Shown here: one piece after another, positions 26,843 through 35,680 of the stretch | Numbering within the stretch: position 1 is the stretch's first letter | Layout: each line of letters begins with the position of its first letter | Source of the DNA: Polaribacter sp. WD7 | GTDB taxonomy: Bacteria > Bacteroidota > Bacteroidia > Flavobacteriales > Flavobacteriaceae | Reading direction: 5' to 3' | Length of the DNA stretch: 64,000 nucleotides | Assembly (NCBI RefSeq): GCF_003335085.1 | Contig: NZ_QPEJ01000015.1 | Span: 248,001 to 312,000, forward strand | Position numbers and translations under genes: made by a program | The notes under the pieces: model-generated | Told to the model about the DNA's origin: nothing | The model's input: the letters and a program-made list of their open reading frames with translations, nothing else | Database searches by the model: none

Positions 26843-28009
26843 TTAGTTCGCAAGAAAATTTAAAATTGTTTGTGTTATAAAAGTCAATTGTTCTTCTGTT
26901 AACTCTGTATGCATGGGTAATGAAATAACTGTTTTTATCAACGCGTTGGTTATAGGAAAATCACTTTCTTTATAGCGAGAATCTTTATATGCTTTTTGGG
27001 CATGCAAAGCAACTGGGTAATAAATGGCATTCGGAATTTCTTTGTCTAGCAAGTGCTGGTGCAAATCGTCTCTCTTGCCATTGGTTATTTGCAATGTATA
27101 TTGATGAAAAACATGGCAATCACAAACCGCACAAATTTCTCCGCAGTTAGAAGTGTTATAAGATGTAGCAGTTGGCGTAATAATATTAGAATGGTTTGCA
27201 AAGGCTTTATTGTAAAAACGAGCAGCATTTCTTCTTGCATTACAATAGCTGTCTAAATGTGGTAGTTTTGCTTTTAAAACCCCAGCCTGAATAGAATCTA
27301 ATCTAGAATTTACGCCTACAACATCATGGTAATAACGTTTGTACATTCCGTGATTTACAATCCCTCTTATGGTATGTGCTAAATCATCATCATTCGTAAA
27401 AATAGCACCTCCATCTCCATAACAACCTAAGTTTTTAGAAGGAAAGAAAGAAGTAGTACCCACATTGCCTATAGTACCCGCCTTTTGTTTTTTACCATTT
27501 TTAAAGGTGTAATTGGCACCTATGGCTTGTGCATTGTCTTCAATAACAAACAAATTGTGTTCTTTTGCAATTTCTAAAATAGCATCCATATTGGCAACTT
27601 GTCCAAACAAATGCACCGGAACAATGGCTTTCGTTTTTGGGGTAATGGCCTTTTGTACAGCATCAATATCTATATTAAATGTTTTTGCATCCACATCAAC
27701 CAAAACTGGTGTTAATTTTAGCAAAGCAATTACTTCTACGGTAGCGGCAAACGTAAAATCTGCAGTAATAACTTCATCACCTTGTTCTAAACCTAAGCCC
27801 ATCATTGCAATTTGCAATGCATCTGTACCATTGGCACATGGTATTACGTGTTTTACGTCTAAGTAATTTTCTAAATCGGTTTGAAACTCTCTAACCAACG
27901 GTCCGTTTATGTATGCAGAAGAATTTAGCACCTGATCTATAGAAGAGTTTACTTCTTCTTTTATATGTTGGTATTGACTTTGCAAGTCAACCATTTGAAT
28001 TTTTTTCAT
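26843..28009 (-). CDS. DegT/DnrJ/EryC1/StrS-family sugar aminotransferase
   Basis: 388 residues from the ATG at 28009, chosen because MKKIQMVDLQSQY matches the family N-terminus; a longer frame to 28066 would add 19 atypical residues. PLP-enzyme signatures: PCANGTDALQIAM near 60, VIEDNAQAIGA near 158, and the lysine region TTSFFPSKNLGCYGDGG near 187. Such enzymes aminate keto-sugar nucleotides for O-antigen or capsule. An odd Cys-rich stretch (NCGEICAVCDCH, near residue 290) is not typical. It is encoded just before galE and divergent from the penicillin-acylase gene. Confidence 0.92.
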   Translation of the reverse strand: MKKIQMVDLQSQYQHIKEEVNSSIDQVLNSSAYINGPLVREFQTDLENYLDVKHVIPCANGTDALQIAMMGLGLEQGDEVITADFTFAATVEVIALLKLTPVLVDVDAKTFNIDIDAVQKAITPKTKAIVPVHLFGQVANMDAILEIAKEHNLFVIEDNAQAIGANYTFKNGKKQKAGTIGNVGTTSFFPSKNLGCYGDGGAIFTNDDDLAHTIRGIVNHGMYKRYYHDVVGVNSRLDSIQAGVLKAKLPHLDSYCNARRNAARFYNKAFANHSNIITPTATSYNTSNCGEICAVCDCHVFHQYTLQITNGKRDDLHQHLLDKEIPNAIYYPVALHAQKAYKDSRYKESDFPITNALIKTVISLPMHTELTEEQLTFITQTILNFLAN

Positions 28010-28027
28010 GAAAGAAATTTTGCTTTT

Positions 28028-28035
28028 CAAAAATA
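28028..28035 (-). promoter_or_regulatory. -7 promoter motif for the aminotransferase-galE unit
   Basis: CAAAAATA on the plus strand is TATTTTTG on the minus strand, 18 bases upstream of the DegT start. It is paired with the opposite promoter at 28086. Confidence 0.55.
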
Positions 28036-28085
28036 CAAACTTCAGACCATTTAGAATGTGTTTCAAAGAAAATATATAATTCTAG

Positions 28086-28093
28086 TATCTTTG
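28086..28093 (+). promoter_or_regulatory. -7 promoter motif for the penicillin-acylase gene (TATCTTTG)
   Basis: A perfect TAnnTTTG match ending 15 bases before the ATG at 28109. It supports that start over the longer frame beginning at 28058. Confidence 0.6.
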
Positions 28094-28108
28094 ATAAAAA
28101 TCAATTTT

Positions 28109-30493
28109 ATGAAGATTTTAAAACGGTTTCTAAAAATAGTTGTAGCGCTTCTAATATGCATTGTCATTTTTGGCTGGCTATATACAAGGTATGCAGCTCC
28201 AACATACTCAGGAGAACTAGATATTAAAAACATTGCCCAAAAAGTAACTGTTTACTTCGATGAAAATGGTGTGCCTCATATTAATGCTCAAAGTCAAAAA
28301 GATGCGTACGTGGCTTTAGGGTATGTGCATGCGCAAGATAGATTGTGGCAAATGGAGTTGATGCGAAGAATTGCCGCTGGAAGATTATCAGAAATTTTTG
28401 GAAAAGATTTGGTTAAAGTAGATCAGTTTTTTGGAGGTTTAGGAATAGAGGAAGCTGCTGAGAAAACCATTAGAAATTTAGATAAAACCTCTCAAGCTTA
28501 TCAATTGACGCAAGCATATTTAGATGGTGTCAATCAATTTTTAGACAACGGAAAAACACCTGTTGAGTTTTACATGGTAGGTGTAAAAAAAGAACACTAT
28601 ACTTTAAAAGACATCTATAATGTGTTTGGTTATATGGCTTTTAGTTTTGCCGTGGCGCATAAAACAGATCCTTTGTTAACCGAAATAAAAGAGAAATTAG
28701 GAGAAGAATATGTAGGGGAATTAATAGGCGCCTACAAGAAAAATGTAACTATAAATAAAACACATTACAGGCCAAAAATAGAAGCTACATTTTCTAAAAC
28801 GGTAAGTGTTATAGTAGATGATTTGCCAGTTGCTCCTTTTATTGGAAGCAATTCTTGGGTGCTTGGGCCCGAGAAAACAAAAAATGGCAAAGTAATTTTT
28901 GCAAACGATCCTCATATTGGTTTTTCGCAACCCTCTGTATGGTATCAAAATCATATTAAAACTCCAGATTACGAAATTTACGGTTTCAATATTGCTTTGA
29001 TGCCCTTTCCATTATTAGGGCATAATCGCAAATATGCTTATGGTTTAACAATGTTGGCAAATGATGATTTAAATTTTTATGTAGAAGAAGAAAATCCAGA
29101 AAACGCATTGGAATATACGACTGTCAACGGATTTGAAAGGTATGAAATTAGAAACAAAACGATTAAAATAAAGGAGGCTCTAGATACCACTTTTCAGGTA
29201 AAAGTGAGTAGACACGGACCGATTATGAATGGATTGATAACGCATATTATAGATGAACGACCAATTGCAATGAATTGGATTTACACGCAGTTGCCTAATC
29301 AATTATTAGATGTTAGTTATGGTATTTCGCATTCAACATCAATAGAAACTTTTCAAAGCGCTGTGGCTAAAATTCATGCACCTGGTTTAAATGTAATGTA
29401 TGGTGATGCAAAAGATAATATTGCTTGGTTTTCTTCTGCACAACTCTATGAACTAAGAGATAGTGTTTCTTCAAAAACGTATTTAGATGGGGCGTCTGGC
29501 AAAGACGAAATTTTAGCATATTTACCTTTTGAAGAAAATCCGAAAGCTGTTAATCCTCCTTGGAATTATGTATATTCTGCAAATAATCAGCCAGATTCTG
29601 TAAGAGGTAAACTGTATCCAGGGTATTATCAACCGCAAGATAGAGCCAAAAGAATTGTAAAAATACTGGCTCCAAAAAATGATTTTACAAAAACAGATGT
29701 GGCAAATATGATGAGTGATGTAACTTCTGCGACAGTGCCAGAAATTATTCAAAATTTATTGTTTCATGTAGAATTGTCAGAGTTGTCTGTTTCGGGTAGA
29801 AAGGCTTATTCCGTATTAGAAAAGTGGGATGGAACCTATTTAAAATCATCAATAGGAGCAACCTTGTACAATCGATTTTTATACGAGTTTTTAAAAGCAA
29901 CATATAAAGATGAGTTAGGGGGTAGTTTTGAGTTGTTTATCAATTCTCAACTGCAAGACCAAGTACTTTTCAATCAAATTAAAAATAAATATTCTGTTTG
30001 GTGGGATAATATTGATACGGATGATAACAGAGAATCTAGGCAAGAAATTATACAAGAAGCTTTTGAAAATACAATTGGATTTTTACAAAACCAGTTAGGA
30101 GAAAATATTGAGAATTGGTTTTGGGAACGTGTAATTTCTGTTGAACATGAACATGCAATTGGTAAAGCTGGTGGTGTATTACGTACACTATTTAACGTAG
30201 GACCTTTTAAAACTGTTGGAGGAAATGAGGTGCTTAACAATCAAATTTTTGATTTGGATAGTACAGGTGTCTATAAGGTAAAAGCGGGTCCTTCAACCAG
30301 AAGAGTCATCGATTTTTCTGATGTAGAAAACAGTTGGTCTATAATCCCGACAGGACAATCTGGAAACGTTTTTAGCGATTACTACAAAGATCAAGCCCAG
30401 AAATTTCTTAATGGAGAATTTATAAAGATGAAACTAAATCAGCAAGAAATTGAGCAAAGTAAAAATGTATTGATTTTGATACCTGAAAAATAG
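28109..30493 (+). CDS. Penicillin acylase family (Ntn-hydrolase) protein
   Basis: 794 residues from the ATG at 28109. An N-terminal membrane anchor or signal (about 8-28) is followed by the alpha-subunit region. The predicted self-cleavage site is G-Ser at about residue 247 (FIGSNSWVLGP), where the serine becomes the N-terminal nucleophile of the beta chain. KVIFANDPHIGF just after is the usual metal/substrate region. Family members hydrolyse amide bonds in beta-lactams, acyl-homoserine lactones or acylated amino acids, usually in the periplasm. The stop codon lies next to that of the convergent gene at 30495. Confidence 0.92.
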   Translation: MKILKRFLKIVVALLICIVIFGWLYTRYAAPTYSGELDIKNIAQKVTVYFDENGVPHINAQSQKDAYVALGYVHAQDRLWQMELMRRIAAGRLSEIFGKDLVKVDQFFGGLGIEEAAEKTIRNLDKTSQAYQLTQAYLDGVNQFLDNGKTPVEFYMVGVKKEHYTLKDIYNVFGYMAFSFAVAHKTDPLLTEIKEKLGEEYVGELIGAYKKNVTINKTHYRPKIEATFSKTVSVIVDDLPVAPFIGSNSWVLGPEKTKNGKVIFANDPHIGFSQPSVWYQNHIKTPDYEIYGFNIALMPFPLLGHNRKYAYGLTMLANDDLNFYVEEENPENALEYTTVNGFERYEIRNKTIKIKEALDTTFQVKVSRHGPIMNGLITHIIDERPIAMNWIYTQLPNQLLDVSYGISHSTSIETFQSAVAKIHAPGLNVMYGDAKDNIAWFSSAQLYELRDSVSSKTYLDGASGKDEILAYLPFEENPKAVNPPWNYVYSANNQPDSVRGKLYPGYYQPQDRAKRIVKILAPKNDFTKTDVANMMSDVTSATVPEIIQNLLFHVELSELSVSGRKAYSVLEKWDGTYLKSSIGATLYNRFLYEFLKATYKDELGGSFELFINSQLQDQVLFNQIKNKYSVWWDNIDTDDNRESRQEIIQEAFENTIGFLQNQLGENIENWFWERVISVEHEHAIGKAGGVLRTLFNVGPFKTVGGNEVLNNQIFDLDSTGVYKVKAGPSTRRVIDFSDVENSWSIIPTGQSGNVFSDYYKDQAQKFLNGEFIKMKLNQQEIEQSKNVLILIPEK

Positions 30494-30494
30494 T

Positions 30495-31142
30495 TTAATT
30501 TTCAGGAATTTCAACTAGTTTTAAGTTTTTAGGTTTTATAAAAATAGTGTCATTTAAACTTTTTCTTTCTATAGCGGTTAATTTAAGGTAGTTTCTACTG
30601 CTTTCTGTGTCGGAAATAGAAATAAGAGATAATGCTCCTCCTGTTTTATTTGTAAAGAAACTCCACAATCCTAACTTGTGATTTTTATAATTTTCTTTAT
30701 CAGATTTAAAATCTTTATTAAAATAATATTGATGATAACCTTTGTTTGTTTTTACCTCTAACAACTCACATTGGTAACCAAGAACTATAGAATCTGTTTC
30801 TTTAAATACATAAGAAATTACTTTTTCTTTTTCTTTTTCTTTACTGGTTATTGTGTATAGAAGATTGTCAGCACCATTTATCTTTGTAAAAAGAGTATCT
30901 TTTCCTTCATGGTAATTTATTATTTTTAAAATTCCATCTAGCTCAGATTTGTATTTTTTTCCTTTTAAATAATAGATTTGTTTTGTTCCCATAAACATTT
31001 TAGATTGCTCGTCTGACATCTTACCTGTTTTATCTTGAATTTTAATCTTAAATTTTAAGATGCCTTCAAAATTTTCTTGAGAAAATAAAGAAAAATGAAA
31101 CAATAAAGTAATTGATATGAACGCTATTTGTATTTTTTTCAT
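30495..31142 (-). CDS. Secreted hypothetical protein (DUF4412-like)
   Basis: 215 residues. A signal peptide ends near LFSQ, followed by an all-beta-looking soluble domain (ENFEGILKFKI opening, QIYYLKGKKYKSEL, GYQCELLEVKT). The pattern of a lipid-binding-like beta sheet with a YQC motif is common in Bacteroidota proteins annotated DUF4412 or GLPGLI, but I cannot fix the family. A Lys/Glu run (KEKEKEK) occurs near residue 100. It stands alone on the minus strand, with one base between its stop and that of the convergent acylase gene. Confidence 0.6.
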   Translation of the reverse strand: MKKIQIAFISITLLFHFSLFSQENFEGILKFKIKIQDKTGKMSDEQSKMFMGTKQIYYLKGKKYKSELDGILKIINYHEGKDTLFTKINGADNLLYTITSKEKEKEKVISYVFKETDSIVLGYQCELLEVKTNKGYHQYYFNKDFKSDKENYKNHKLGLWSFFTNKTGGALSLISISDTESSRNYLKLTAIERKSLNDTIFIKPKNLKLVEIPEN

Positions 31143-31192
31143 TGTAATTGTTTAACAGAAAAGTTTTACTATTTGTTTTTATTAGGGGCTAA

Positions 31193-31930
31193 TTATAGTT
31201 CTTTATACACTTCATTAAAAGGGATTCTAAAACGCTTGCCATAAACTCCTTTTTCAGTTCTAATTCCGCAAGAAACAATCATGTTAATTTCAGCGCCATA
31301 GGGTAGTTTTAAAAGTTTTTTTATGCGTAATGTGTCAGAGCCCTCCATGGGGCAAGTGTCTAATCCTTTTGCGGCCATAGAAATCATAAAATTTTCTGCC
31401 GCTAAACCACAAGTTTTATGGGTAACTATACGCATATCACTCTTTCGTACCTGCCTGTAAATAGGTTTAAAAATACCAATAACAGATACCATTAGAAATT
31501 TGAAAAAACCAAAAATTCCTAAAAATTCAGCATAGGCAAAAGGAATGATTTTTCCGTAGTAATTGCGAGCAACTTTTTCTCTATTACTTTGTTCTGCTTT
31601 TGCTGTATGTTTACCAAAAACTGTGTCTAAATAGGTTAAATTAGCCTTTGCTCTTTTTTTCCACAAGTCTTTTCTAACCACAAATACAACCAATTGTTGT
31701 GCTGTTTTTGCCGCGTTTTGATTAAAACATAACGGCGTAATTTTATCAATAATACTTTTAGAAGTAATATGATAGAATTCCCACAATTGCATGTTGCTAC
31801 TGTTAGGGGCAAGAGCGGCTTGTTCTAAGCATTCTTTTACAACTTTTGGGTCTATGTTTTTTTTGGCATCATAGATTCTAACAGAACGCCTATATGTAAT
31901 AGCTTCTGAAACTGTTTTTTCTTTGTGCAT
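31193..31930 (-). CDS. Nitroreductase family protein
   Basis: 245 residues. The FMN-binding nitroreductase fold is shown by YRRSVRIYD near 13, LAPNSSNMQLWEF near 36 and AAKGLDTCPMEG near 188, then VSCGIRTEKG. These are NAD(P)H-dependent flavoproteins that reduce nitro groups, quinones or ene bonds. A hydrophobic stretch near 130-150 (FLGIFGFFKFLMVSVIGIF) is unusual and could mark membrane association. It lies 31 bases downstream of the pseudouridine synthase gene on the same strand. Confidence 0.87.
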   Translation of the reverse strand: MHKEKTVSEAITYRRSVRIYDAKKNIDPKVVKECLEQAALAPNSSNMQLWEFYHITSKSIIDKITPLCFNQNAAKTAQQLVVFVVRKDLWKKRAKANLTYLDTVFGKHTAKAEQSNREKVARNYYGKIIPFAYAEFLGIFGFFKFLMVSVIGIFKPIYRQVRKSDMRIVTHKTCGLAAENFMISMAAKGLDTCPMEGSDTLRIKKLLKLPYGAEINMIVSCGIRTEKGVYGKRFRIPFNEVYKEL

Positions 31931-31961
31931 TCTGGTGTAGAAATTTTTTTAAAGATACCAA

Positions 31962-32648
31962 TTAGTTACAAGCGTTCCAAATTACATCATTGGGGGTGGG
32001 TGCAGTTAGTTGTATTTTTTCTTTAGTAACAGGGTGTAAAAAAGTGATTTTTCTAGCATGTAAATGTATACTACCGTCTTTATTGCTCCTTGCAAAACCA
32101 TATTTTAAATCTCCTTTTATCGGACAGCTAATACTTGATAATTGGGTTCTTATTTGATGGTGTCTGCCTGTTTCTAAGTCGATTTCAAGTAGTGTGTAAT
32201 TTTCTAATTTTTGAATTATCGTATAATGTAAAACGGCTTTTTTACTTCCAGGAACTTCTTTTGGGAAAGCAGTAGATTTATTGTTTTTAGGGTTTTTTTT
32301 AAGGTAATTTACCAGCGTACCCTTTTCTTTTTTAGGTTTATTTTTTATGATTGCCCAATATGTTTTTTGAATGTTTTTTTCACGTAACATCTTGTTTAGA
32401 CGTTCTAACGCTTTAGACGTTCTTGCAAAAATAATAATACCAGAAGTGGGTCTGTCTAATCTATGTACAACACCTAAGTATACATTGCCAGGTTTGTTAT
32501 ATTTATGTTTAATATATTCTTTAACAATTTCGCTTAAAGGTTTGTCACCAGTTTTATCGCCTTGGGTAATGTCTCCTGCTTTTTTGTTTACAATTAAAAG
32601 ATGATTGTCTTCAAATAAAACCTGTAAGTTGTTTCTAGTAGATTGCAT
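31962..32648 (-). CDS. RluA-family pseudouridine synthase
   Basis: 228 residues from the ATG at 32648; an in-frame ATG at 32663 would add 5 residues. The catalytic aspartate lies in VVHRLDRPTSGI near residue 68. LFEDNHLLIVNKKAGD is the N-terminal signature, and ETGRHHQIRTQL near 162 is the RNA-binding motif. It isomerises specific uridines in rRNA or tRNA. No S4 domain is present, as in the short RluA/TruC-like members. It follows engB after about 28 bases, so a ribosome-biogenesis unit is likely. Exact target uridine unknown. Confidence 0.9.
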   Translation of the reverse strand: MQSTRNNLQVLFEDNHLLIVNKKAGDITQGDKTGDKPLSEIVKEYIKHKYNKPGNVYLGVVHRLDRPTSGIIIFARTSKALERLNKMLREKNIQKTYWAIIKNKPKKEKGTLVNYLKKNPKNNKSTAFPKEVPGSKKAVLHYTIIQKLENYTLLEIDLETGRHHQIRTQLSSISCPIKGDLKYGFARSNKDGSIHLHARKITFLHPVTKEKIQLTAPTPNDVIWNACN

Positions 32649-32676
32649 TTTTAGTGATTTCAATCTAGCGTATGAG

Positions 32677-33288
32677 TTATTTAAAATTATCTTTTACATC
32701 TTCATTAACACCATCAATAAAATTTAAAAACTCATCTCTTCCAAAACCTGTAGAAGATGAAGTTACAAAAGATGTAGGTAAAGATTCCCAATATTGTAAA
32801 AGTTTCTTTTTGTAAGAAGTAATTTGCTTGTTTAGTTTAGAGCTTCCCAATTTGTCTACTTTTGTAAAAACAATACAAAAAGGAATTTGTTGTTCTCCTA
32901 AAAACTGCATAAAGTCTAAATCTATTTTTTGAGGGTCGTGTCTAGAATCTATTAAAATAAAAGTACAAACAAGTTGTTCTCTTTCTTTAAAATAATTTTC
33001 TATAAAGTATTGAAAAATAACTCTTTTCTTTTTAGATACTTGGGCGTAACCATATCCAGGCAAATCTACTAAAAACCAAGAGTCATTAATTTTAAAATGA
33101 TTGATGAGTTGCGTTTTTCCTGGTTTTCCAGAAATTTTAGCTAAATCTTTGCGTTGCATTAGCATGTTAATAAGCGAAGATTTACCTACGTTAGAACGCC
33201 CAATAAAGGCATATTCTGGAATTCTATCTTTAGGCGCTTTTGTAACATTACTATTGCTCATTACAAATTCTGCCGAAGTAATTTTCAT
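32677..33288 (-). CDS. engB: Ribosome biogenesis GTPase EngB/YihA/YsxC
   Basis: 203 residues, the usual length. GTPase motifs in order: G1 GRSNVGKSS near 32, G2-region GKPGKTQLIN, G3 DLPGYGYA near 74, G4 TKVDK near 142 and G5 TSSSTGFG. EngB assists assembly of the large ribosomal subunit. The start MKITSAEFVMSNS is typical. It is encoded 6 bases after the alpha/beta hydrolase stop; this hydrolase-engB order upstream of mraZ looks characteristic of Flavobacteriia. Confidence 0.96.
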   Translation of the reverse strand: MKITSAEFVMSNSNVTKAPKDRIPEYAFIGRSNVGKSSLINMLMQRKDLAKISGKPGKTQLINHFKINDSWFLVDLPGYGYAQVSKKKRVIFQYFIENYFKEREQLVCTFILIDSRHDPQKIDLDFMQFLGEQQIPFCIVFTKVDKLGSSKLNKQITSYKKKLLQYWESLPTSFVTSSSTGFGRDEFLNFIDGVNEDVKDNFK

Positions 33289-33294
33289 AAAAAT

Positions 33295-34059
33295 TTAGAT
33301 TTTTCTTGAAATAAACCAATCATGAAGAGTTTTGTTAAATTCTTCAGGTTTTTCCATCATAGCAGCATGCCCGCATTTGTCTAGCCAAAATAAATCAGCA
33401 TCTGGTAAAAGTTTATGAAAATCTTCTGCAACCTCTGGTGGTGTTACATTGTCTTGTTTTCCCCAGATTAAACAAGTAGGTTGTTGCATTTCTATAAGAT
33501 CATTTTTCATATTATGGCGTATTGCACTTTTTGCTATAGAAAGCGTTTTTAGGGCTTTAATTCTATCGTTTACAGTGCTGTATACGTCGTCAACCAATTC
33601 CTTAGTGGCTACTGCAGGGTCATAAAAAACATCTTTTGCCTTTTGCTCTATGTATTCGTAGTTACCTCTTTTAGGAAAACTGTCTCCCATGGCTTTTTCG
33701 TATAAACCGGAACTTCCTGTAAGTACAAGTGCATTTACCTTTTCAGGAAAATGTTTGGTAAAGTATAATGAGATATGTCCACCTAAAGAATTGCCTAATA
33801 AAATGGCATTTTCTAGTTTTTTATGTTGCATGAATTCTTCTAAAAAACTTGTCAGGTTTTTGACATTAGTTTTTATAAGAGGCAATGTGTATAGGGGTAA
33901 TTCTGGAATTAAAACTTTATACCCATTTTTAGAGAAGTATTCAAAAGTGCTTCCAAAATTACTTAAAGCACCCATTAGTCCATGCAAAACAATGATTGCA
34001 GGTCCTTCTCCAGCCTCTGCATACGTAAATTTTCCTTCCGTTATTAACTTGTCAGTCAT
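33295..34059 (-). CDS. Alpha/beta-fold hydrolase
   Basis: 254 residues. It opens with GPAIIVLHGLMG (oxyanion region, HG). The nucleophile serine lies in LLGNSLGGHISL near 93, the acid is probably in WGKQDNVTPP near 203, and the histidine lies in CGHAAMMEKP near 231, so the triad is complete. The fold fits esterases, C-C bond hydrolases or BioH/MhpC-like enzymes. Substrate unknown. It is divergent from mraZ across a 201-base region and followed 6 bases later by engB. Confidence 0.88.
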   Translation of the reverse strand: MTDKLITEGKFTYAEAGEGPAIIVLHGLMGALSNFGSTFEYFSKNGYKVLIPELPLYTLPLIKTNVKNLTSFLEEFMQHKKLENAILLGNSLGGHISLYFTKHFPEKVNALVLTGSSGLYEKAMGDSFPKRGNYEYIEQKAKDVFYDPAVATKELVDDVYSTVNDRIKALKTLSIAKSAIRHNMKNDLIEMQQPTCLIWGKQDNVTPPEVAEDFHKLLPDADLFWLDKCGHAAMMEKPEEFNKTLHDWFISRKI

Positions 34060-34191
34060 TGATTTTTCATTTCACTTGTTAGCAAATGTAATTCTTTTTT
34101 GTCAAATACAAATTCTTTTCGAGGTCTAGTAATTTTTTACAAAAATACATTTTGAGGTAATTAATTGTTAATAAAAACATTATTTATTAAC

Positions 34192-34218
34192 AAAGTGTCA
34201 AAAAGTGGTAAAAAGTGG
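34192..34218 (+). promoter_or_regulatory. MraZ operator: three AAAGTG(T/G) boxes at 10-base spacing
   Basis: AAAGTGT at 34192, AAAGTGG at 34202 and AAAGTGG at 34212 give an exact one-helical-turn period. Direct repeats of this kind upstream of mraZ are the known MraZ binding sites. They end 12 bases before the -7 motif, so bound MraZ would cover the -33 region. Confidence 0.85.
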
Positions 34219-34229
34219 TAAAATTTATA

Positions 34230-34237
34230 TATTTTTG
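34230..34237 (+). promoter_or_regulatory. dcw operon -7 promoter motif (TATTTTTG)
   Basis: A TAnnTTTG match 24 bases before the mraZ GTG start and directly downstream of the MraZ boxes. Confidence 0.65.
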
Positions 34238-34260
34238 ATATCAACAAATTTCTTTTTAGA

Positions 34261-34728
34261 GTGATAAACTTGATTGGTACACACGAATGTAAAGCTGATG
34301 CTAAAGGAAGGTTGATGTTTCCGTCAGCTTACAAAAAGCAATTGGCTGCTGTGTTGCAAGAGGGTTTTGTTGTAAAGAGAGCGGTTTTTCAACCTTGTTT
34401 GGAGTTGTATCCAATGAAAGAGTGGAATCTGCAAATGGGTAAAGTAGGTAAGCTGAATAGGTTTAAGAAAAAAAACAATGATTTCATTAGAAAGTTTACA
34501 GCTGGCGTAAAATTGGTAGAAATGGATGCTTCTGGTAGAATTTTGATTCCGAAAGATTTGATTGTTTTTGCAAACATTAAAAAGCAAGTGGTCATGTCTT
34601 CGTCCATCAATATAATTGAAATTTGGGATAAAGATTTGTATGAAAAAGTGTTGGATGATTCGGCGGAAGATTTTCCAGATTTGGCTGAAGAAGTAATGGG
34701 AAATACAGAATTTGATGAGTTATCATAA
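34261..34728 (+). CDS. mraZ: Transcriptional regulator MraZ
   Basis: 155 residues from a GTG start (MINLIGTHECKADAKGR). Two SpoVT/AbrB-like half-domains lie at about 7-53 and 83-126, each with the DxxGR signature (DAKGRLMFP and DASGRILIP). MraZ binds direct repeats in its own promoter and represses the division and cell-wall cluster. The repeats are visible at 34192-34218. Its stop overlaps the start of rsmH by 14 bases. Confidence 0.96.
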   Translation: MINLIGTHECKADAKGRLMFPSAYKKQLAAVLQEGFVVKRAVFQPCLELYPMKEWNLQMGKVGKLNRFKKKNNDFIRKFTAGVKLVEMDASGRILIPKDLIVFANIKKQVVMSSSINIIEIWDKDLYEKVLDDSAEDFPDLAEEVMGNTEFDELS

Positions 34729-35629
34729 TCCGGTGTTACTGCATCAAAGTGTAGATGCGTTGGCTATAAAAGAAGATGGAGTTTATGTAGATGTGACCTT
34801 TGGAGGAGGTGGGCATTCTAAAGAGATTCTAAGTAGGTTAGGTGTTAATGGGAGGTTGTTTGCTTTTGATCAAGATCCTGATGCTCAAGATAATGTAATT
34901 GATGATGTTCGTTTTGTTTTGATTCCTGAAAACTTTAGGTATATCTCAAGATTTCTTAGGTTTCATGGGGTTAAAAAAGTAGATGGAGTTTTGGCTGACT
35001 TAGGGGTTTCTTCACATCAATTTAATGAGGTAGAGAGAGGGTTTTCAATTCGGTTTGATGGAGATTTGGATATGAGGATGAATCAAAAATCAAAAATTTC
35101 TGCAAAAGAAATTGTGAATACATATTCTGAAGAGAAATTGGCGGAAATATTGTTTTTGTATGGTGAGTTAAGAAATTCAAGAAGTATTGCAAAAACAATA
35201 ATCGAAAAAAGAGAAGTACAAAAAATTGAGACAAGTTTTCAGTTAAAAGAAGTTTTGCAACGCTATTTGCCTAAAGCCAAAGAGCATAAAATACTAGCTC
35301 AAATATTTCAGGCATTCCGAATAGAAGTAAATGAAGAGTTGGAAGTTTTGAAAGAATTTTTGCTTCAAATTCCGAGTTTGCTAACTCAAGAGGGTAGGTT
35401 GAGTGTGATTTCTTATCACTCGTTAGAAGATAGGTTGGTAAAGCGATTTATAAGAACGGGTTTGTTTAGTGGTGAGCCAGAAAAAGATGTTTTTGGTCGT
35501 AGCAACGAGCCGTTGCAAAAAGTGGGAAAATTAATTGTGCCTACTATCCAAGAGATAAAAGAGAACAATAGGGCGCGGAGTGCAAAATTAAGAATAGCAA
35601 CCCTTAAAGTTGATAGGAAGAAGGGGTAG
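34715..35629 (+). CDS. rsmH: 16S rRNA (cytosine1402-N4)-methyltransferase RsmH
   Basis: 304 residues from the ATG at 34715; a TTG one codon earlier is less likely. Signatures are HNPVLLHQSVDAL, the SAM motif VDVTFGGGGHS near 27, GVLADLGVSS near 94, DMRM and VISYHSLEDRLVKRF. It methylates N4 of C1402 in 16S rRNA near the P site. It overlaps mraZ and is followed by ftsL after 51 bases, the conserved dcw order. Confidence 0.97.
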   Translation: MSYHNPVLLHQSVDALAIKEDGVYVDVTFGGGGHSKEILSRLGVNGRLFAFDQDPDAQDNVIDDVRFVLIPENFRYISRFLRFHGVKKVDGVLADLGVSSHQFNEVERGFSIRFDGDLDMRMNQKSKISAKEIVNTYSEEKLAEILFLYGELRNSRSIAKTIIEKREVQKIETSFQLKEVLQRYLPKAKEHKILAQIFQAFRIEVNEELEVLKEFLLQIPSLLTQEGRLSVISYHSLEDRLVKRFIRTGLFSGEPEKDVFGRSNEPLQKVGKLIVPTIQEIKENNRARSAKLRIATLKVDRKKG

Positions 35630-35680
35630 TTCTTATGTATTTGTATTTAGTTCATGAAATAAAATCATTGTTTATACAGG

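Noticed and set aside
27513-27866. 117-codon open frame antisense to the aminotransferase
   Set aside because: Ala/Ser/Thr/Cys-rich mirror of a conserved PLP enzyme with no domain of its own.
33689-34129. 146-codon open frame on the plus strand
   Set aside because: It is antisense to the alpha/beta hydrolase, whose motifs are complete; the frame has low-complexity shadow composition.
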